Shown here one piece after another: positions 25,177-34,179 of a stretch of DNA of 64,000 bases. Where the stretch lies: the NCBI GenBank assembly GCA_017306155.1, contig JAFKJB010000006.1:62001-126000 (forward strand), read 5' to 3'. Numbering within the stretch: position 1 is the first letter of the stretch; every line of letters begins with the position of its first letter. The DNA is from Nitrosospira multiformis (lineage in GTDB: Bacteria; Pseudomonadota; Gammaproteobacteria; Burkholderiales; Nitrosomonadaceae). Position numbers and translations under genes: made by a program. The notes below the pieces were generated by a model. The model saw only the letters and a list, made by a program, of their open reading frames with translations, did no database searches and was not told the DNA's origin.

Positions 25177-26173
25177 GGCGATGAATTTCAATTGCTCCTG
25201 TCGTCAAAACGATTTTCCCGATATGGGTGCCTGATTCCATCAAGGCGTGGGCTGTGGCTGCTTCTTCCAGTCGGAACGTTTTGAATATCTGCGGCTTTAT
25301 TTTTCCCTGATGCAATAACGGCCAGACCAGCCGTTCCAGTTCCTGCGCAATCTGGGCCTTTTCAGCCACGGTACGAGAGCGCAGGGTCGAGCCGGTATGC
25401 GTCAGTCGCTTTGCCAGCATGGGCATCAGGTTCAGCTCTTTGGCGGCGCCGTTCTGGATGCCGACCTGGATAATACGGCCATTGAGCGCAGCCGCCTTGT
25501 AATTTCTCGTCACGTAGTCTCCGGCGACAATATCGAGGATGACATCGACCCCTTTGTCATCCGTAAACTTCCGGACTTCCTCGACGAAATCCTGCGTGCG
25601 GTAATTGATGGCGAAATCAGCGCCCAGGGCTACGCATGCCCGGCATTTTTCCTCCGAGCCTGCTGTCGCCAGGACAATGGCGCCAAAGGCCTTGGCCAGC
25701 ATTGTGGCGGTGGTGCCGATGCCCGAGGTGCCCCCATGAATGAGTACGGTTTCGCCCGACTTGAGCTTGCCGCGCTGAAACAGGTTGGTCCAGACGGTAA
25801 AAAAGGTTTCCGGCAATGCCGCCGCCTCGATCATGTCAAGACCCGATGGTATCGGCAGGGCGTTGCTTTCGTGCACTGCGCAGTATTCGGCATAACCACC
25901 GCCTGCAACAAGCGCGCAAACCTTCTCGCCCAGCCTGAATCGGGTTGCGCCTTCGCCTGATCCAGCGATTTCCCCCGCGACTTCAAGCCCGGGGATTTCC
26001 GAGGCGCCGGGAGGGGGAGGGTAAAGCCCCCGGCGCTGCAGGATATCGGGACGATTTACCCCGGCTGCTGCCACCTTGATCAGGATTTCACCGCGACCAG
26101 GCTTGGGAACCGGATGGGACGCGGGCGTCAGCACCTCCGGTCCTCCCGGATGTTGTATTTCAATTGCCAGCAT
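25163..26173 (-). CDS. NAD(P)H quinone oxidoreductase, PIG3 type
   Basis: The protein has 336 residues. It belongs to the zinc-free quinone-reductase branch of the medium-chain dehydrogenases (PIG3-like, TIGR02824): 'AAGVNRPDILQRRGLYPPPP' at residues 36-55, 'GLEVAGEIAGSG', the nucleotide-binding 'GGTSGIGTTATMLAKAFGA', and the C-terminal 'ESGTHIGKIVL'. Such enzymes reduce quinones with NADPH in the cytosol. It shares a short gap with the divergent DJ-1/PfpI-like gene (start 26278), so the two may be regulated together in an oxidative or electrophile response; that is inference. Confidence 0.9.
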   Translation of the reverse strand: MLAIEIQHPGGPEVLTPASHPVPKPGRGEILIKVAAAGVNRPDILQRRGLYPPPPGASEIPGLEVAGEIAGSGEGATRFRLGEKVCALVAGGGYAEYCAVHESNALPIPSGLDMIEAAALPETFFTVWTNLFQRGKLKSGETVLIHGGTSGIGTTATMLAKAFGAIVLATAGSEEKCRACVALGADFAINYRTQDFVEEVRKFTDDKGVDVILDIVAGDYVTRNYKAAALNGRIIQVGIQNGAAKELNLMPMLAKRLTHTGSTLRSRTVAEKAQIAQELERLVWPLLHQGKIKPQIFKTFRLEEAATAHALMESGTHIGKIVLTTGAIEIHRLTHN

Positions 26174-26277
26174 CGTTGGGCGACTGTCGAGTTTGAAAGC
26201 GGTGCCAATACCTGCTATAGGTTAACTGTTCCAACTTTCCGTTGGCGTTTCGATATTTTTCCATAAAGGAGATGAAC

Positions 26278-26967
26278 ATGAAAATTCTCATCGTTCTGAC
26301 ATCCCATGATCAACTTGGCGAAACTGGAAAGAAAACAGGCTTCTGGCTGGAAGAATTCGTTGCCCCCTATTATGCGTTCAAGGATGCAGGAGCGGAAATC
26401 ACGCTGGCTTCGCCGAAGGGCAATATGCCGCCGATCGATCCGAAAAGCGATCTCCCGGAAAACCAGACTCACCTGACGCGCCGCTTCCGGACAGACCGCG
26501 CCGCACAGGCTGAGCTTGTGCATACCAAAGAGTTGACCTACATCTCGGCAGCCGATTACGATGCGGTCTTTTATCCCGGAGGGCATGGCCCGATGTGGGA
26601 TATGCCGGATAACCGGATATCCATTTCACTGCTGGAGGATTTCATAGAAGCCGATAAGCCGATTGCCGCAGTGTGTCATGCTCCTGCTGCGTTGGTCAAC
26701 GTGCGGGGAAAGGACGGGGAGTATCTGGTCAAAAGGATGCGCGTAACCGGTTTTTCAAATGCCGAGGAAGAAGCGGTCGGCCTGGCCTCGGTTGTTCCAT
26801 TCCTGCTGGAAGATCGGCTGAGAGAGCGGGGCGCCCTATACAGCAAGGCAGACAACTGGATACCCTACGTCAGGGTCGACGATAAGCTGATAACCGGCCA
26901 GAATCCGGCTTCTTCCAGGCCTGCGGCGGAAGAACTGCTGCGAATGCTCCATGTCGTCGCCGCCTAG
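26278..26967 (+). CDS. DJ-1/PfpI family protein (type 1 glutamine amidotransferase-like)
   Basis: The protein has 229 residues from ATG 26278, which has AAAGGAG at the proper distance; an ATG two codons earlier lies too close to it. The nucleophile elbow is 'AAVCHAPAAL' with Cys133-His134, the acidic partner is probably Glu25 or Glu26 in 'GFWLEEFVAP', and 'FYPGGHGPMWD' is the oxyanion region. It is similar to the HchA/YDR533c-like branch, whose members act as glyoxalase III or protein/nucleotide deglycases. It lies divergent from a quinone oxidoreductase. Confidence 0.88.
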   Translation: MKILIVLTSHDQLGETGKKTGFWLEEFVAPYYAFKDAGAEITLASPKGNMPPIDPKSDLPENQTHLTRRFRTDRAAQAELVHTKELTYISAADYDAVFYPGGHGPMWDMPDNRISISLLEDFIEADKPIAAVCHAPAALVNVRGKDGEYLVKRMRVTGFSNAEEEAVGLASVVPFLLEDRLRERGALYSKADNWIPYVRVDDKLITGQNPASSRPAAEELLRMLHVVAA

Positions 26968-27066
26968 AACTGCGGAACTGTCAGGTACCCATGGCAGGAG
27001 CTGTCGAGAGGGCAGGCAGGAGAGCCGCTCCCTGCCAATCAGGAAGCAAGATGAACAGGAAAGGAA

Positions 27067-27294
27067 ATGCCGCGCGTGGACAAAAATGAATGGTATTTTC
27101 AGGTCGGCTATGTGGAAATATTGTATGCAGCAATGGTGATCGGCATTGCGGTTGCATTGTATTTCTTCCGCAAATCTGGCGAGGTTCCGGGCTTGATCGC
27201 AGACAGGATGGAGGAAAGCGGCAAGCTGCTGGGATTGCTGGGACTGGCGGTGGTGCTTTTCATACTCAACAGGGTGCTCGGGGATCTGTGGTAG
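27067..27294 (+). CDS. Small two-helix membrane protein (75 aa)
   Basis: The protein has 75 residues. After the polar start 'MPRVDKNEWYFQ' come a membrane segment 'ILYAAMVIGIAVALYFF', a polar loop 'RKSGEVPGLIADRMEESGK' and a second segment 'LLGLLGLAVVLFILNRVLG'. A good AGGAAAGGA stands before ATG 27067. It begins 99 bases after the DJ-1-like gene and may share its transcript. No family recognised. Confidence 0.6.
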   Translation: MPRVDKNEWYFQVGYVEILYAAMVIGIAVALYFFRKSGEVPGLIADRMEESGKLLGLLGLAVVLFILNRVLGDLW

Positions 27295-27320
27295 AGCGAA
27301 ACAAACCTCCATCTCCGTTC

Positions 27321-27348
27321 GTCCTGAGCCGTTCGGCAGGCTCAGGAC
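27321..27348. repeat. Palindromic intergenic repeat (GTCCTGAGCC type)
   Basis: GTCCTGAGCC and GGCTCAGGAC form a perfect 10-bp hairpin around GTTCGGCA. Words of this kind (CGTCCTGAGC...GCTCAGGACG) are widely dispersed between genes in beta- and gammaproteobacteria. It sits between the convergent small membrane protein and the monooxygenase gene and may also end transcription. Confidence 0.6.
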
Positions 27349-27477
27349 ATGTGTGGCGAAGGGGCCGAACGGCGCATCTCATTCCATTGGCACTGGGTTA
27401 CGCAGACAATCTTTCATGATTCGAGGTATAACGCGGTTGACTGCACGGACTGCCAATCCCAGCCAATCCCGCAAGGC

Positions 27478-28980
27478 TTAGCACATGACATAATCCTCGA
27501 ATCGGGGTTCTCGAAGCTGCTTTGCATACTGGAAAGAGAATCCCGGATAGATTCCGATGACTTTTCCGGATTCTGTCTTGTACCAGCTTCGGCATCCCGC
27601 GGCCCATATCGATGTCGATAAAGCCTTTTGCAATTCCTCGTTATACCGATTCATGGCTTCCGGTTTCACTGAAAGAAAGCGCTTCCGCTGCCTGGCCACT
27701 TCCTGGATGCATTTCAGCGCATAGTTCACCTGGGCTTCTATAAAAAGGATTGCGGAGGTGTGCCCTTGCCCCGTGTTTGGCCCCAGGAGTATGAAAAGAT
27801 TGGGGAAGCTAGCCACTGTGATTCCCTGGTAAGCCTTGGGCTCACCCGCCCACGCTTCATCCAGGCGATAACCCTGCAAACCCTGTATTTCTACCGACAG
27901 CATATGTTTTACATTGAAGCCGGTCGCACAGATAATCGCGTCCACTTCACGTCTCTGCCCATCACACATAAGAATACCGGTGCGGTCGATATGCTGGACG
28001 GGAGTATCGATCAGCTCCACGTTGGAGCGCATGAGGGCAGGGTAGTAGTCGTTGGAAAGCAGGACGCGCTTGCAGCCGAAGGGATAGCTGGGGCGTAACG
28101 TTTCCCGCAGCCACGAATCGGCCACCTGCCGCCTGAGATGCCATTCTGCGAGGCCACGCCCGATCCTTGCCATGAAACCATCGTGATTAAAGGAAAGACG
28201 GTTCATTTCATGAAGCCAATAGAGCAGGGAGCGATTGGCCTTGATAACCGGCTTTAACCGAAGCAGGGCTTTTTCCCATGGCGCGTAAACATGATTCAGC
28301 CTGGGGAGGATCCAGTTAGGGGAGCGCTGGCAAACGTAAAGCTTTGCAGCAAGGGGAGCAATGCCGGGAATGATCTGGACCGCGCTCGCCGCCGTGCCGA
28401 TAACCGCGACTCGCTTGCCATCGAGGGAATAATCGTGATCCCACCGCGCAGAGTGAAACAGACGTCCTCCATAGGTATCCATGCCCGGGATATCGGGATA
28501 GCGCGGCTCATTCAGCGGGCCCGCGCTGCAGACGAAGAAACTTGCCTTCAGTTGCTCCCCGTTTTCAAGCTGTAACAGCCATAATCCCTGTTCCGCATCA
28601 AAGCGCGCGCTTGTCAGCGTGGTGTTGAGCCTGATATGAGGCAGGAGATCGAACTTCGTGGCAAATCGCAGCAGGTATTCACGGATTTCAGGTTGTGGAG
28701 CGTAAGCCTGAGACCACTCGGGGTTGAGGTCGAAGGAGTACGAATAAAGGTGAGAACGAACATCACACTCAGCGCCGGGATAAGTATTGTCCCACCACGT
28801 GCCTCCAATTCCTCCGGATTTCTCGATAATGAGAAATGAGGTGATGCCGGCTTTGCGCAAGGCCCTGCCCATGCAGAGCCCCGAAACGCCAGCACCGAGA
28901 ATTACAGCGCGATAAATTTCCCCGTCGGCTTGTTCTGGGGCAGGAGGTGTGTTCGACAACATATGCTGATATTGGAGCAA
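27478..28980 (-). CDS. Flavin-containing (Baeyer-Villiger-type) monooxygenase
   Basis: The protein has 500 residues. The FAD-binding motif is 'ILGAGVSGLCMGRAL', followed by 'GGTWWDNTYPGAECDVRSHL', typical of Baeyer-Villiger monooxygenases. The fingerprint FxGxxxHxxxW appears as 'YGGRLFHSARWDHD', with Tyr in place of Phe. The NADPH-binding site is 'VAVIGTAASAVQII'. 'ATGFNVKH' and 'FILLGPNTGQGHTSAI' are the C-terminal hallmarks. Such enzymes insert oxygen into ketones using NADPH and O2. The gene stands alone and its substrate cannot be predicted. Confidence 0.92.
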   Translation of the reverse strand: MLQYQHMLSNTPPAPEQADGEIYRAVILGAGVSGLCMGRALRKAGITSFLIIEKSGGIGGTWWDNTYPGAECDVRSHLYSYSFDLNPEWSQAYAPQPEIREYLLRFATKFDLLPHIRLNTTLTSARFDAEQGLWLLQLENGEQLKASFFVCSAGPLNEPRYPDIPGMDTYGGRLFHSARWDHDYSLDGKRVAVIGTAASAVQIIPGIAPLAAKLYVCQRSPNWILPRLNHVYAPWEKALLRLKPVIKANRSLLYWLHEMNRLSFNHDGFMARIGRGLAEWHLRRQVADSWLRETLRPSYPFGCKRVLLSNDYYPALMRSNVELIDTPVQHIDRTGILMCDGQRREVDAIICATGFNVKHMLSVEIQGLQGYRLDEAWAGEPKAYQGITVASFPNLFILLGPNTGQGHTSAILFIEAQVNYALKCIQEVARQRKRFLSVKPEAMNRYNEELQKALSTSIWAAGCRSWYKTESGKVIGIYPGFSFQYAKQLREPRFEDYVMC

Positions 28981-29459
28981 TCCCTCGATCGTGTGAAGAA
29001 ATATTTTTAGATCCTTACGTCAGATATGCAGCGTGAAAACTTCAAACTTCACTGGATCGGATCAACAGGTTTCATCAAAGGAGGAGTGGGTGGCTCACCG
29101 ATGCCAGGAACCGTGCCAGGAAAGCGACGGTAGCGAAGTGGAACTGCAAAGCCGGGACGATTCGCCGCAACTTTCCGCTGCCGGATGATGGAAGGGTCGG
29201 GCTCGCTGAACGTGTAGCACCCGGATCAGGTCAGCGTGGTTATCGGGGCAACGCCAGAAGGTTTTGTCGCTCGACAGCGGGCAAGGATCGAACACGGGGC
29301 AGGCGGGTTCCTTATTCTTATAAACGAGGGATTTCGAGAAGCTGGGCCAGCGCGTTGATACTGGGCGTAAAATTAAGGCATTGCCATTCTCGAAAATAGC
29401 TCTTGAAATTCAATTCTTGATTAAGTATCATCTCAACGAGTTTCGATAAGGAAGAATAC
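28981..29459. other. Region between monooxygenase and resolvase; possible res site
   Basis: No gene is supported. A minus-strand frame at 29095-29295 (66 codons, GTG start, no ribosome-binding site) has several Cys and Trp residues but matches nothing I know. The last 150 bases before the resolvase contain inverted TTCTCGAAAA / TTTCGA-like and TTGATTAAGTATC-like words (29380-29455), in the position where a resolvase res site would lie. Confidence 0.35.
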
Positions 29460-30017
29460 ATGTTAATTGGTTATGCGCGCGTTTCGACGCAGGATCAGAA
29501 CCTTGAGTTGCAGCGGGAAGCCCTGGCCAGGGCCGGATGCCAGAAAATCTTTGAGGACAAGGTGAGCGGCGCGAGAACCGAGCGTCCTGGCTTGACCAAG
29601 GCGTTTGAAATGCTGCGCGAAGGCGACACACTGGTCGTCTGGAAACTGGATCGACTGGGTCGCAGCGTCAAGCAACTGGTCGATCTGGTCGGCGAGCTGC
29701 ACAAGCAAGGCACTCAATTCAAGAGCCTCACCGATGCCATCGATACCGCCACGCCCTCTGGCCGGTTCTTCTTTCACGTCATGGCTAGCCTCGCCGAGAT
29801 GGAACGTGAGCTGACCGTCGAGCGCACCCGCGCCGGACTGGAGATCGCCCGGCAGCTCGGCCGCAAGGGTGGGCGCAAGCCCAAGATGACGGACAGCAAG
29901 ATCGAGTCGGCCAGAAAGCTGCTGGCCAGCGGTGTCCCGCCCAGGGACGTGGCCAGAAACCTCGGCGTGTCTATTCCGACCCTGTATCGCTGGCTGCCCG
30001 CTTCGACCCACGCTTAA
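29460..30017 (+). CDS. tnpR: Serine resolvase/invertase (TnpR-like)
   Basis: The protein has 185 residues. The catalytic Ser9 is in 'GYARVSTQDQN', 'DKVSGARTERPGL' follows, then 'VVWKLDRLGRSVKQL' with the active-site arginines, the long E helix 'ASLAEMERELTVERTRAGLE', and the C-terminal helix-turn-helix 'VPPRDVARNLGVSIPTLYRW'. It is complete and probably active. In Tn3-family transposons it would resolve cointegrates next to tnpA, but no tnpA is present, so it is an orphan or the remnant of a transposon. Its codon use is more GC-rich than the flanking DNA. Confidence 0.93.
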   Translation: MLIGYARVSTQDQNLELQREALARAGCQKIFEDKVSGARTERPGLTKAFEMLREGDTLVVWKLDRLGRSVKQLVDLVGELHKQGTQFKSLTDAIDTATPSGRFFFHVMASLAEMERELTVERTRAGLEIARQLGRKGGRKPKMTDSKIESARKLLASGVPPRDVARNLGVSIPTLYRWLPASTHA

Positions 30018-30103
30018 CGTGGCGATTTTTCCGTTTCGCGAACTGGCCTCAGCCAGTGCAGGACCTTGTCAAAGGGGAGGGGAATGCACACTCTCATAAC
30101 AAG

Positions 30104-30829
30104 TCAGCGACGCCCATCATACCAGACTGACAGGTGTTTTTTGTCTTGCAGAGAGCGGCGAGGGCTCAGCAGGACTCGCGCGATCTGGCCAAAAATCTCT
30201 CCCGCGGAGTAGAGTTGCACCTTCCGCGGCGAGGACTCCAGCGGATGCTTCGTCAGGATCGGGAATTGCAGGCCACGCGGCCGTCCCCATTTTTTCAGCT
30301 TTTCGCTCAGAGTTATTTCATCAGCGGCATAAAGTTCCTGGTCGAAGCCGCCCACATCACGAAATGCATCCGTGCGGCTGACGACAAGTGCGCCGGCCGC
30401 CCAGCGAAAGAGAACGGATGTTGCGGTCCAGAGTCGCAATACGCCACTGGCCCACCACGGCAGGTCCTGCATTTTGATGGCACTTCCGCAACCTACAATT
30501 CTGCCTTCTTCTATCAACCGCAGAATATCGCCAAACAATTCGGGATTTAAAATACTGTCGGCGTCCACAAATAATAGCCAGTCTCCTGTTGCCCCGGCAG
30601 CTCCGGTATTTCGCGCACGGCCAATCTGATTGACTGGCTCGAAAACGACCTGCGCACCGGCCCGCCTCGCAAGCTCGGACGTGTTATCCGTGGAGTTGTT
30701 GTCGACTACAATTATTTCCAAAGTAAGGCCAGGCTTGGCATTTGCCGCAAGCGACGCATGAACAGATTTCAGGCACGCTTCAATCAGAAGCTCTTCGTTA
30801 AAAGCCGGAATGATTATCGAAAGATGCAT
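30104..30829 (-). CDS. Family 2 glycosyltransferase
   Basis: The protein has 241 residues. The GT-A fold begins with 'LSIIIPAFNEELLIEACLKS', then 'IIVVDNNSTDNTSELA', the Asp-x-Asp metal site 'LLFVDADSILNPEL', and 'FRDVGGFDQELYAADEITLS' containing the ED-like catalytic region. There is no membrane anchor, so it acts in the cytoplasm on a nucleotide-sugar donor. The acceptor is unknown; it may serve exopolysaccharide or lipid glycosylation. It is convergent with the resolvase gene. Confidence 0.88.
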   Translation of the reverse strand: MHLSIIIPAFNEELLIEACLKSVHASLAANAKPGLTLEIIVVDNNSTDNTSELARRAGAQVVFEPVNQIGRARNTGAAGATGDWLLFVDADSILNPELFGDILRLIEEGRIVGCGSAIKMQDLPWWASGVLRLWTATSVLFRWAAGALVVSRTDAFRDVGGFDQELYAADEITLSEKLKKWGRPRGLQFPILTKHPLESSPRKVQLYSAGEIFGQIARVLLSPRRSLQDKKHLSVWYDGRR

Positions 30830-31091
30830 TGAACAGACTGGATCTTATTTGTTGTGATTGAAATCACGATTATCGCGGAAAATATGCAGGGGGAGCCAGA
30901 TATCGACGATAGGTGAAACATAAGACCTTATGCTACGTTCAGAAGTGGCAGGCAATAGAAACAAGTCGATAGCAGTTTAAAAGCTTTTTTGAAAAACTGT
31001 CATCAGATATAGGGACAGGTAAAATTGAAAAATAATGAAGGGGTTCTTGTGGTTGAAACCGCAAGGATCCTATTGAATATTGGGAGGTAAG

Positions 31092-31295
31092 ATGAGTGAA
31101 TTTGCAATCCTGCAATGGTTGATAGTATCCACACTCTTTTTCGTCGTTCCATTTTGGAGAATTTTCGAAAGAGCAGGTTTCAAACCGGCATTATCCTGGA
31201 TTGCCTTGATCCCTGGGGGCATCCTGATTCTTCTATGGATTCTTGCGTTTGCCAAATGGCCGATACTGACGGGAACAGAAATAAAGAAGGAATGA
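31092..31295 (+). CDS. Small membrane protein (67 aa)
   Basis: From ATG 31092, with GGGAGG eight bases upstream, the protein has 67 residues. Two hydrophobic segments ('ILQWLIVSTLFFVVPFWRIF' and 'WIALIPGGILILLWILAF') are separated by 'ERAGFKPALS', and the tail 'TEIKKE' is charged. The pattern 'W.IFERAGFKPALSWIALIP' recalls DUF805-like or other small proteins of two to three helices that occur beside larger membrane proteins. No partner is visible. Confidence 0.65.
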   Translation: MSEFAILQWLIVSTLFFVVPFWRIFERAGFKPALSWIALIPGGILILLWILAFAKWPILTGTEIKKE

Positions 31296-31429
31296 TTTTC
31301 CGTCTAAAAGCCAAACTTTGAGCCAGAGGGCGATGCAGACTATTCAACGTCCATCCCGCTACCGTGTTGCGTCTCCCGCAGAGTGCCAAATGTCTGATGT
31401 GCCTTTCAGGTTTTATGCTCCATTGCGTC

Positions 31430-31828
31430 TTAAACCAAGCCTCCGGCAAGTTGACAGTATTCGAGCATGATGAGATTGTTATCATGCGCGAAGCCTGTGA
31501 CGAAATCCCAGACTCGCTTCTCCAGGTCGCGCAGACGCAGGTCGACGATCACGCAAATGACCCCGCTAATGATGGCCGGACGGACGTGGGAAGAGCAGTG
31601 AAAACCGGGGCGAGCTGCTTGATGTGCACGGATTGGCGCTATCGCTTCTGAATCCAGCAGCGCCGCAACACCGCATAGCCGTTCCGCCCAGTCACTTGGG
31701 CGAAAGGTCGAGCCATCGTACCGGATGCCTTTGATCAGCAGTTCTTTGATGGGTTCGATCGGCCTGGCAAGCACCGCGGAGCGGCTTGTGCGCCCTACGG
31801 GGAGATCGTAACCCACCGAGTGCTTCAT
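31430..31828 (-). CDS. DUF3579 family protein
   Basis: The protein has 132 residues from ATG 31828. The conserved 'KELLIKGIRYDGSTFRPSDW' with 'AERLCGV' and the later 'VRPAIISGVICVIVDLRLRD' plus 'VWDFVTGFAHDNNLIMLEY' match DUF3579, a small family I know from betaproteobacteria. The family usually begins close to 'KELLIKGI', so the true start may be up to 30 codons further in; the frame is also open upstream to a TTG at 31918. Function unknown. Confidence 0.75.
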   Translation of the reverse strand: MKHSVGYDLPVGRTSRSAVLARPIEPIKELLIKGIRYDGSTFRPSDWAERLCGVAALLDSEAIAPIRAHQAARPGFHCSSHVRPAIISGVICVIVDLRLRDLEKRVWDFVTGFAHDNNLIMLEYCQLAGGLV

Positions 31829-32050
31829 GTTGGCAAACTGCCCTGGTGTTTCATGGCGATCACTGTGCAGAATGAGATGACTCGAATATTCTACATACAG
31901 CCTTAAGACAGGTAACACCGCTACTTGTTCAACTTTTATATGGCAAATCAGGATAATTAATCATCGAATTCGAAAGCAAGACCCGGAGTGCGGCGGGCTT
32001 GCGGCATTGGTAAATTGGCGATCGTTATCAATACATAAGCGAATGCGATC

Positions 32051-33148
32051 ATGAGTCCGAATGCATCAATGAAAAAAGCACAGCTTGCCGATGCAACGCT
32101 CAATGACCCGCGTTGGGCAACTGTCAAGGCGCGCTGCGCTGAAGCGGACGGTAAGTTTTATTACGGCGTGCGGACCACTGGCGTTTACTGCCGTCCTTCC
32201 TGCGCAGCGCGTCCAGCACGGCCGGAGAATGTCAGTTTTTACAGGACGCGCGAAGAAGCCGAGCAGGCCGGTTTAAGGCCCTGCAAGCGCTGCCGCCCGG
32301 ACCAGCCCACGTTGGCCGAGCAGTATGCGGCCAGGGTCATTCAGGCCTGCCGCACCGTCGAAGGAACGGAGAGTATCCCGACCCTCGGCGTCCTTGCCAG
32401 GGAAGCAGGCATGAGCACGTATCACTTCCATCGCGTGTTCAAAAAGGTGACCGGATTGACACCAAGACAATATGCCGCCGCGCAGCGCGAGAAAAAGATG
32501 CGCGATGAGCTGAAAGGTGACGGAGCAGTAACGGATGCCATTTTTGATGCGGGATACGGTTCCAATAGCCGTTTCTATGAAAAGTCAAACAAGATCCTGG
32601 GCATGACACCGACCTGTTATCGCGCTGGCGGCATCGATACGAAAATTCGCTTTGCCATCGGAGAGTGCTCCCTGGGATCAATCCTTGTTGCCCAAAGCGA
32701 CCGCGGCATCTGTGCGATTCTCCTGGGAGAGGATGCGGAAAAGCTGGGGCGCGACCTGCAGGACAGTTTTCCTCGTGCCGACCTGATCGGCGGGGATGCG
32801 AATTTTGAACAATTGGTGGCGCAGGTTGTCGGCTTTATCGAGGCGCCGGGTATCGGCCTGGATCTGCCACTTGATGTACGCGGCACTTCGTTTCAGCAGC
32901 GTGTGTGGCAAGCCCTGTGCGAAATTCCCGTGGGGCAGACGGTCAGCTACACCGATATTGCAAGCCGCATCGGCTCGCCCCGTGCAGTGCGGGCAGTAGC
33001 ACAGGCCTGTGCGGCAAATCGGCTCGCGGTCGCCATTCCGTGCCATCGGGTAGTGCGCAACGACGGCACCTTGGCGGGTTATCGCTGGGGGGTGGAGCGC
33101 AAGCGTTCTCTTCTGGAAAAAGAAGCGGGCGAGGCGGGGGAGGCATGA
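32051..33148 (+). CDS. ada: Ada: methylation-responsive regulator / O6-methylguanine-DNA methyltransferase
   Basis: The protein has 365 residues with the three Ada parts. The N-terminal zinc module holds Cys47 in 'VYCRPSCAARPARPENV', Cys51, and Cys78/Cys81 in 'RPCKRCRP'; Cys47 is the phosphotriester acceptor. An AraC-type helix-turn-helix follows ('IPTLGVLAREAGMSTYHFHR'). The methyltransferase domain ends with 'AIPCHRVVRNDGTLAGYRWG', with acceptor Cys331. Once methylated at the N-terminus, Ada turns on alkylation repair genes. The gene stands alone, without alkB beside it, so other targets must lie elsewhere. Confidence 0.96.
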   Translation: MSPNASMKKAQLADATLNDPRWATVKARCAEADGKFYYGVRTTGVYCRPSCAARPARPENVSFYRTREEAEQAGLRPCKRCRPDQPTLAEQYAARVIQACRTVEGTESIPTLGVLAREAGMSTYHFHRVFKKVTGLTPRQYAAAQREKKMRDELKGDGAVTDAIFDAGYGSNSRFYEKSNKILGMTPTCYRAGGIDTKIRFAIGECSLGSILVAQSDRGICAILLGEDAEKLGRDLQDSFPRADLIGGDANFEQLVAQVVGFIEAPGIGLDLPLDVRGTSFQQRVWQALCEIPVGQTVSYTDIASRIGSPRAVRAVAQACAANRLAVAIPCHRVVRNDGTLAGYRWGVERKRSLLEKEAGEAGEA

Positions 33149-33361
33149 ACGCTCGGGCACGGAAAGTACGAAAAACCATGCCGGACAAGATCGAGTGCAT
33201 GAACCCGATTGGGGCTTGTACTGACGGAACAATGGCAGCGCATGGTAAGGGCGGGATTTACCGGGGTAATCTGCGCCATGGCGTCAGCCGCTTGCGCTCG
33301 GGTCATCGCCGCGCTGAGGGGTCATTTTTCATGATGTGGCCAACAATTTCGGGGGTTATGT

Positions 33362-33811
33362 ATGGAGAATTGGGTCGATGATTTGAACGGGCGCGGCGCC
33401 AGGTACAAGCCGCTGCTTGAAGCAGCGGAAAAGCGTTACGGAATACCATCCGGCATGCTGGCGCGTCTGGCATGGCAGGAGTCGCGTTTTCGGGATGACA
33501 TTGTTTCCGGACGCACCGTATCCAGCGCCGGGGCAATGGGAATCATGCAAATCGTGGCGCGCTGGCATCCTGGCGTGGACCCGCTTGATCCGGCACAAGC
33601 CATCGATTACGCGGGACAGTTTCTGGCCAGGCTGTATAAGAAGTTTGGCACGTGGGAACTCGCGCTTAAAGCCTATAACTGGGGTGAAGGGAACCTGGCC
33701 AAGTGGCTGCGCGGGGAGAAAATAGAACCATTGGAAACCCGGCTGTATTCCGCTCAGATTTTGAGTGACTTGAGGATGAATGGCATGATAGGCAGGACCG
33801 GAATATCATGA
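33362..33811 (+). CDS. Lytic transglycosylase (SLT domain)
   Basis: The protein has 149 residues. It is almost only the goose-lysozyme-like SLT domain: catalytic Glu in 'LARLAWQESRFRDD' (residue 40), 'SSAGAMGIMQIVARWHP', and 'ALKAYNWGEGNLAKWLRG'. It has no signal peptide, so it cannot be exported by Sec as annotated. That fits an endolysin- or secretion-system-type peptidoglycan cutter, or a core domain left after loss of an N-terminus. It is 213 bases downstream of ada. Confidence 0.85.
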   Translation: MENWVDDLNGRGARYKPLLEAAEKRYGIPSGMLARLAWQESRFRDDIVSGRTVSSAGAMGIMQIVARWHPGVDPLDPAQAIDYAGQFLARLYKKFGTWELALKAYNWGEGNLAKWLRGEKIEPLETRLYSAQILSDLRMNGMIGRTGIS

Positions 33812-33994
33812 TTTTTATGTACTTAATTTAACATAATATACATTATACGCAAATTTCATGCTTTCTCCTTGTGAGCGAATGCCAGAGCAAGAAAATTCAT
33901 TTTATGTGCGCCTGCGCACAGAAACCATAATCAGACTAAGGGAAAATGATACTCAGGCATCCGCTTTTTTCTCCCTCTTGTAGTGGATGCCACT

Positions 33995-34038
33995 GACCCG
34001 GTAAAGGCCGACTACTCCTTACCGGGTCTCTTTTTTTT
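33995..34038 (+). terminator. Rho-independent terminator
   Basis: GACCCGGTAA (33995-34004) and TTACCGGGTC (34019-34028) form a perfect 10-bp stem, followed at once by a run of eight T. This is the strongest intrinsic terminator on the plus strand in the window. Confidence 0.9.
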
Positions 34039-34179
34039 GTATCCTTCACTTTCCAATGGCACACCTGTGCATGCCTGTAGAAGAAGCCTGTAAAAGAGAA
34101 AGAAGCGCCACGACGTGATAAATGGAAAAGTAAATACCTAAAGTGCAGCGGGTTTTTTTTCTGAAATCATCATTCTATA

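Noticed and set aside
29095..29295. Minus-strand 66-codon frame with several Cys/Trp residues
   Set aside because: It has a GTG start without ribosome-binding site and no known family; kept only as a remark in the intergenic entry.
33145..33381. 78-codon frame starting with ATGA overlap at the ada stop
   Set aside because: The protein is Arg/Gly/Met-rich without any family feature, and its end overlaps the start of the lytic transglycosylase gene in another frame; the overlap with the ada stop alone is not enough support.
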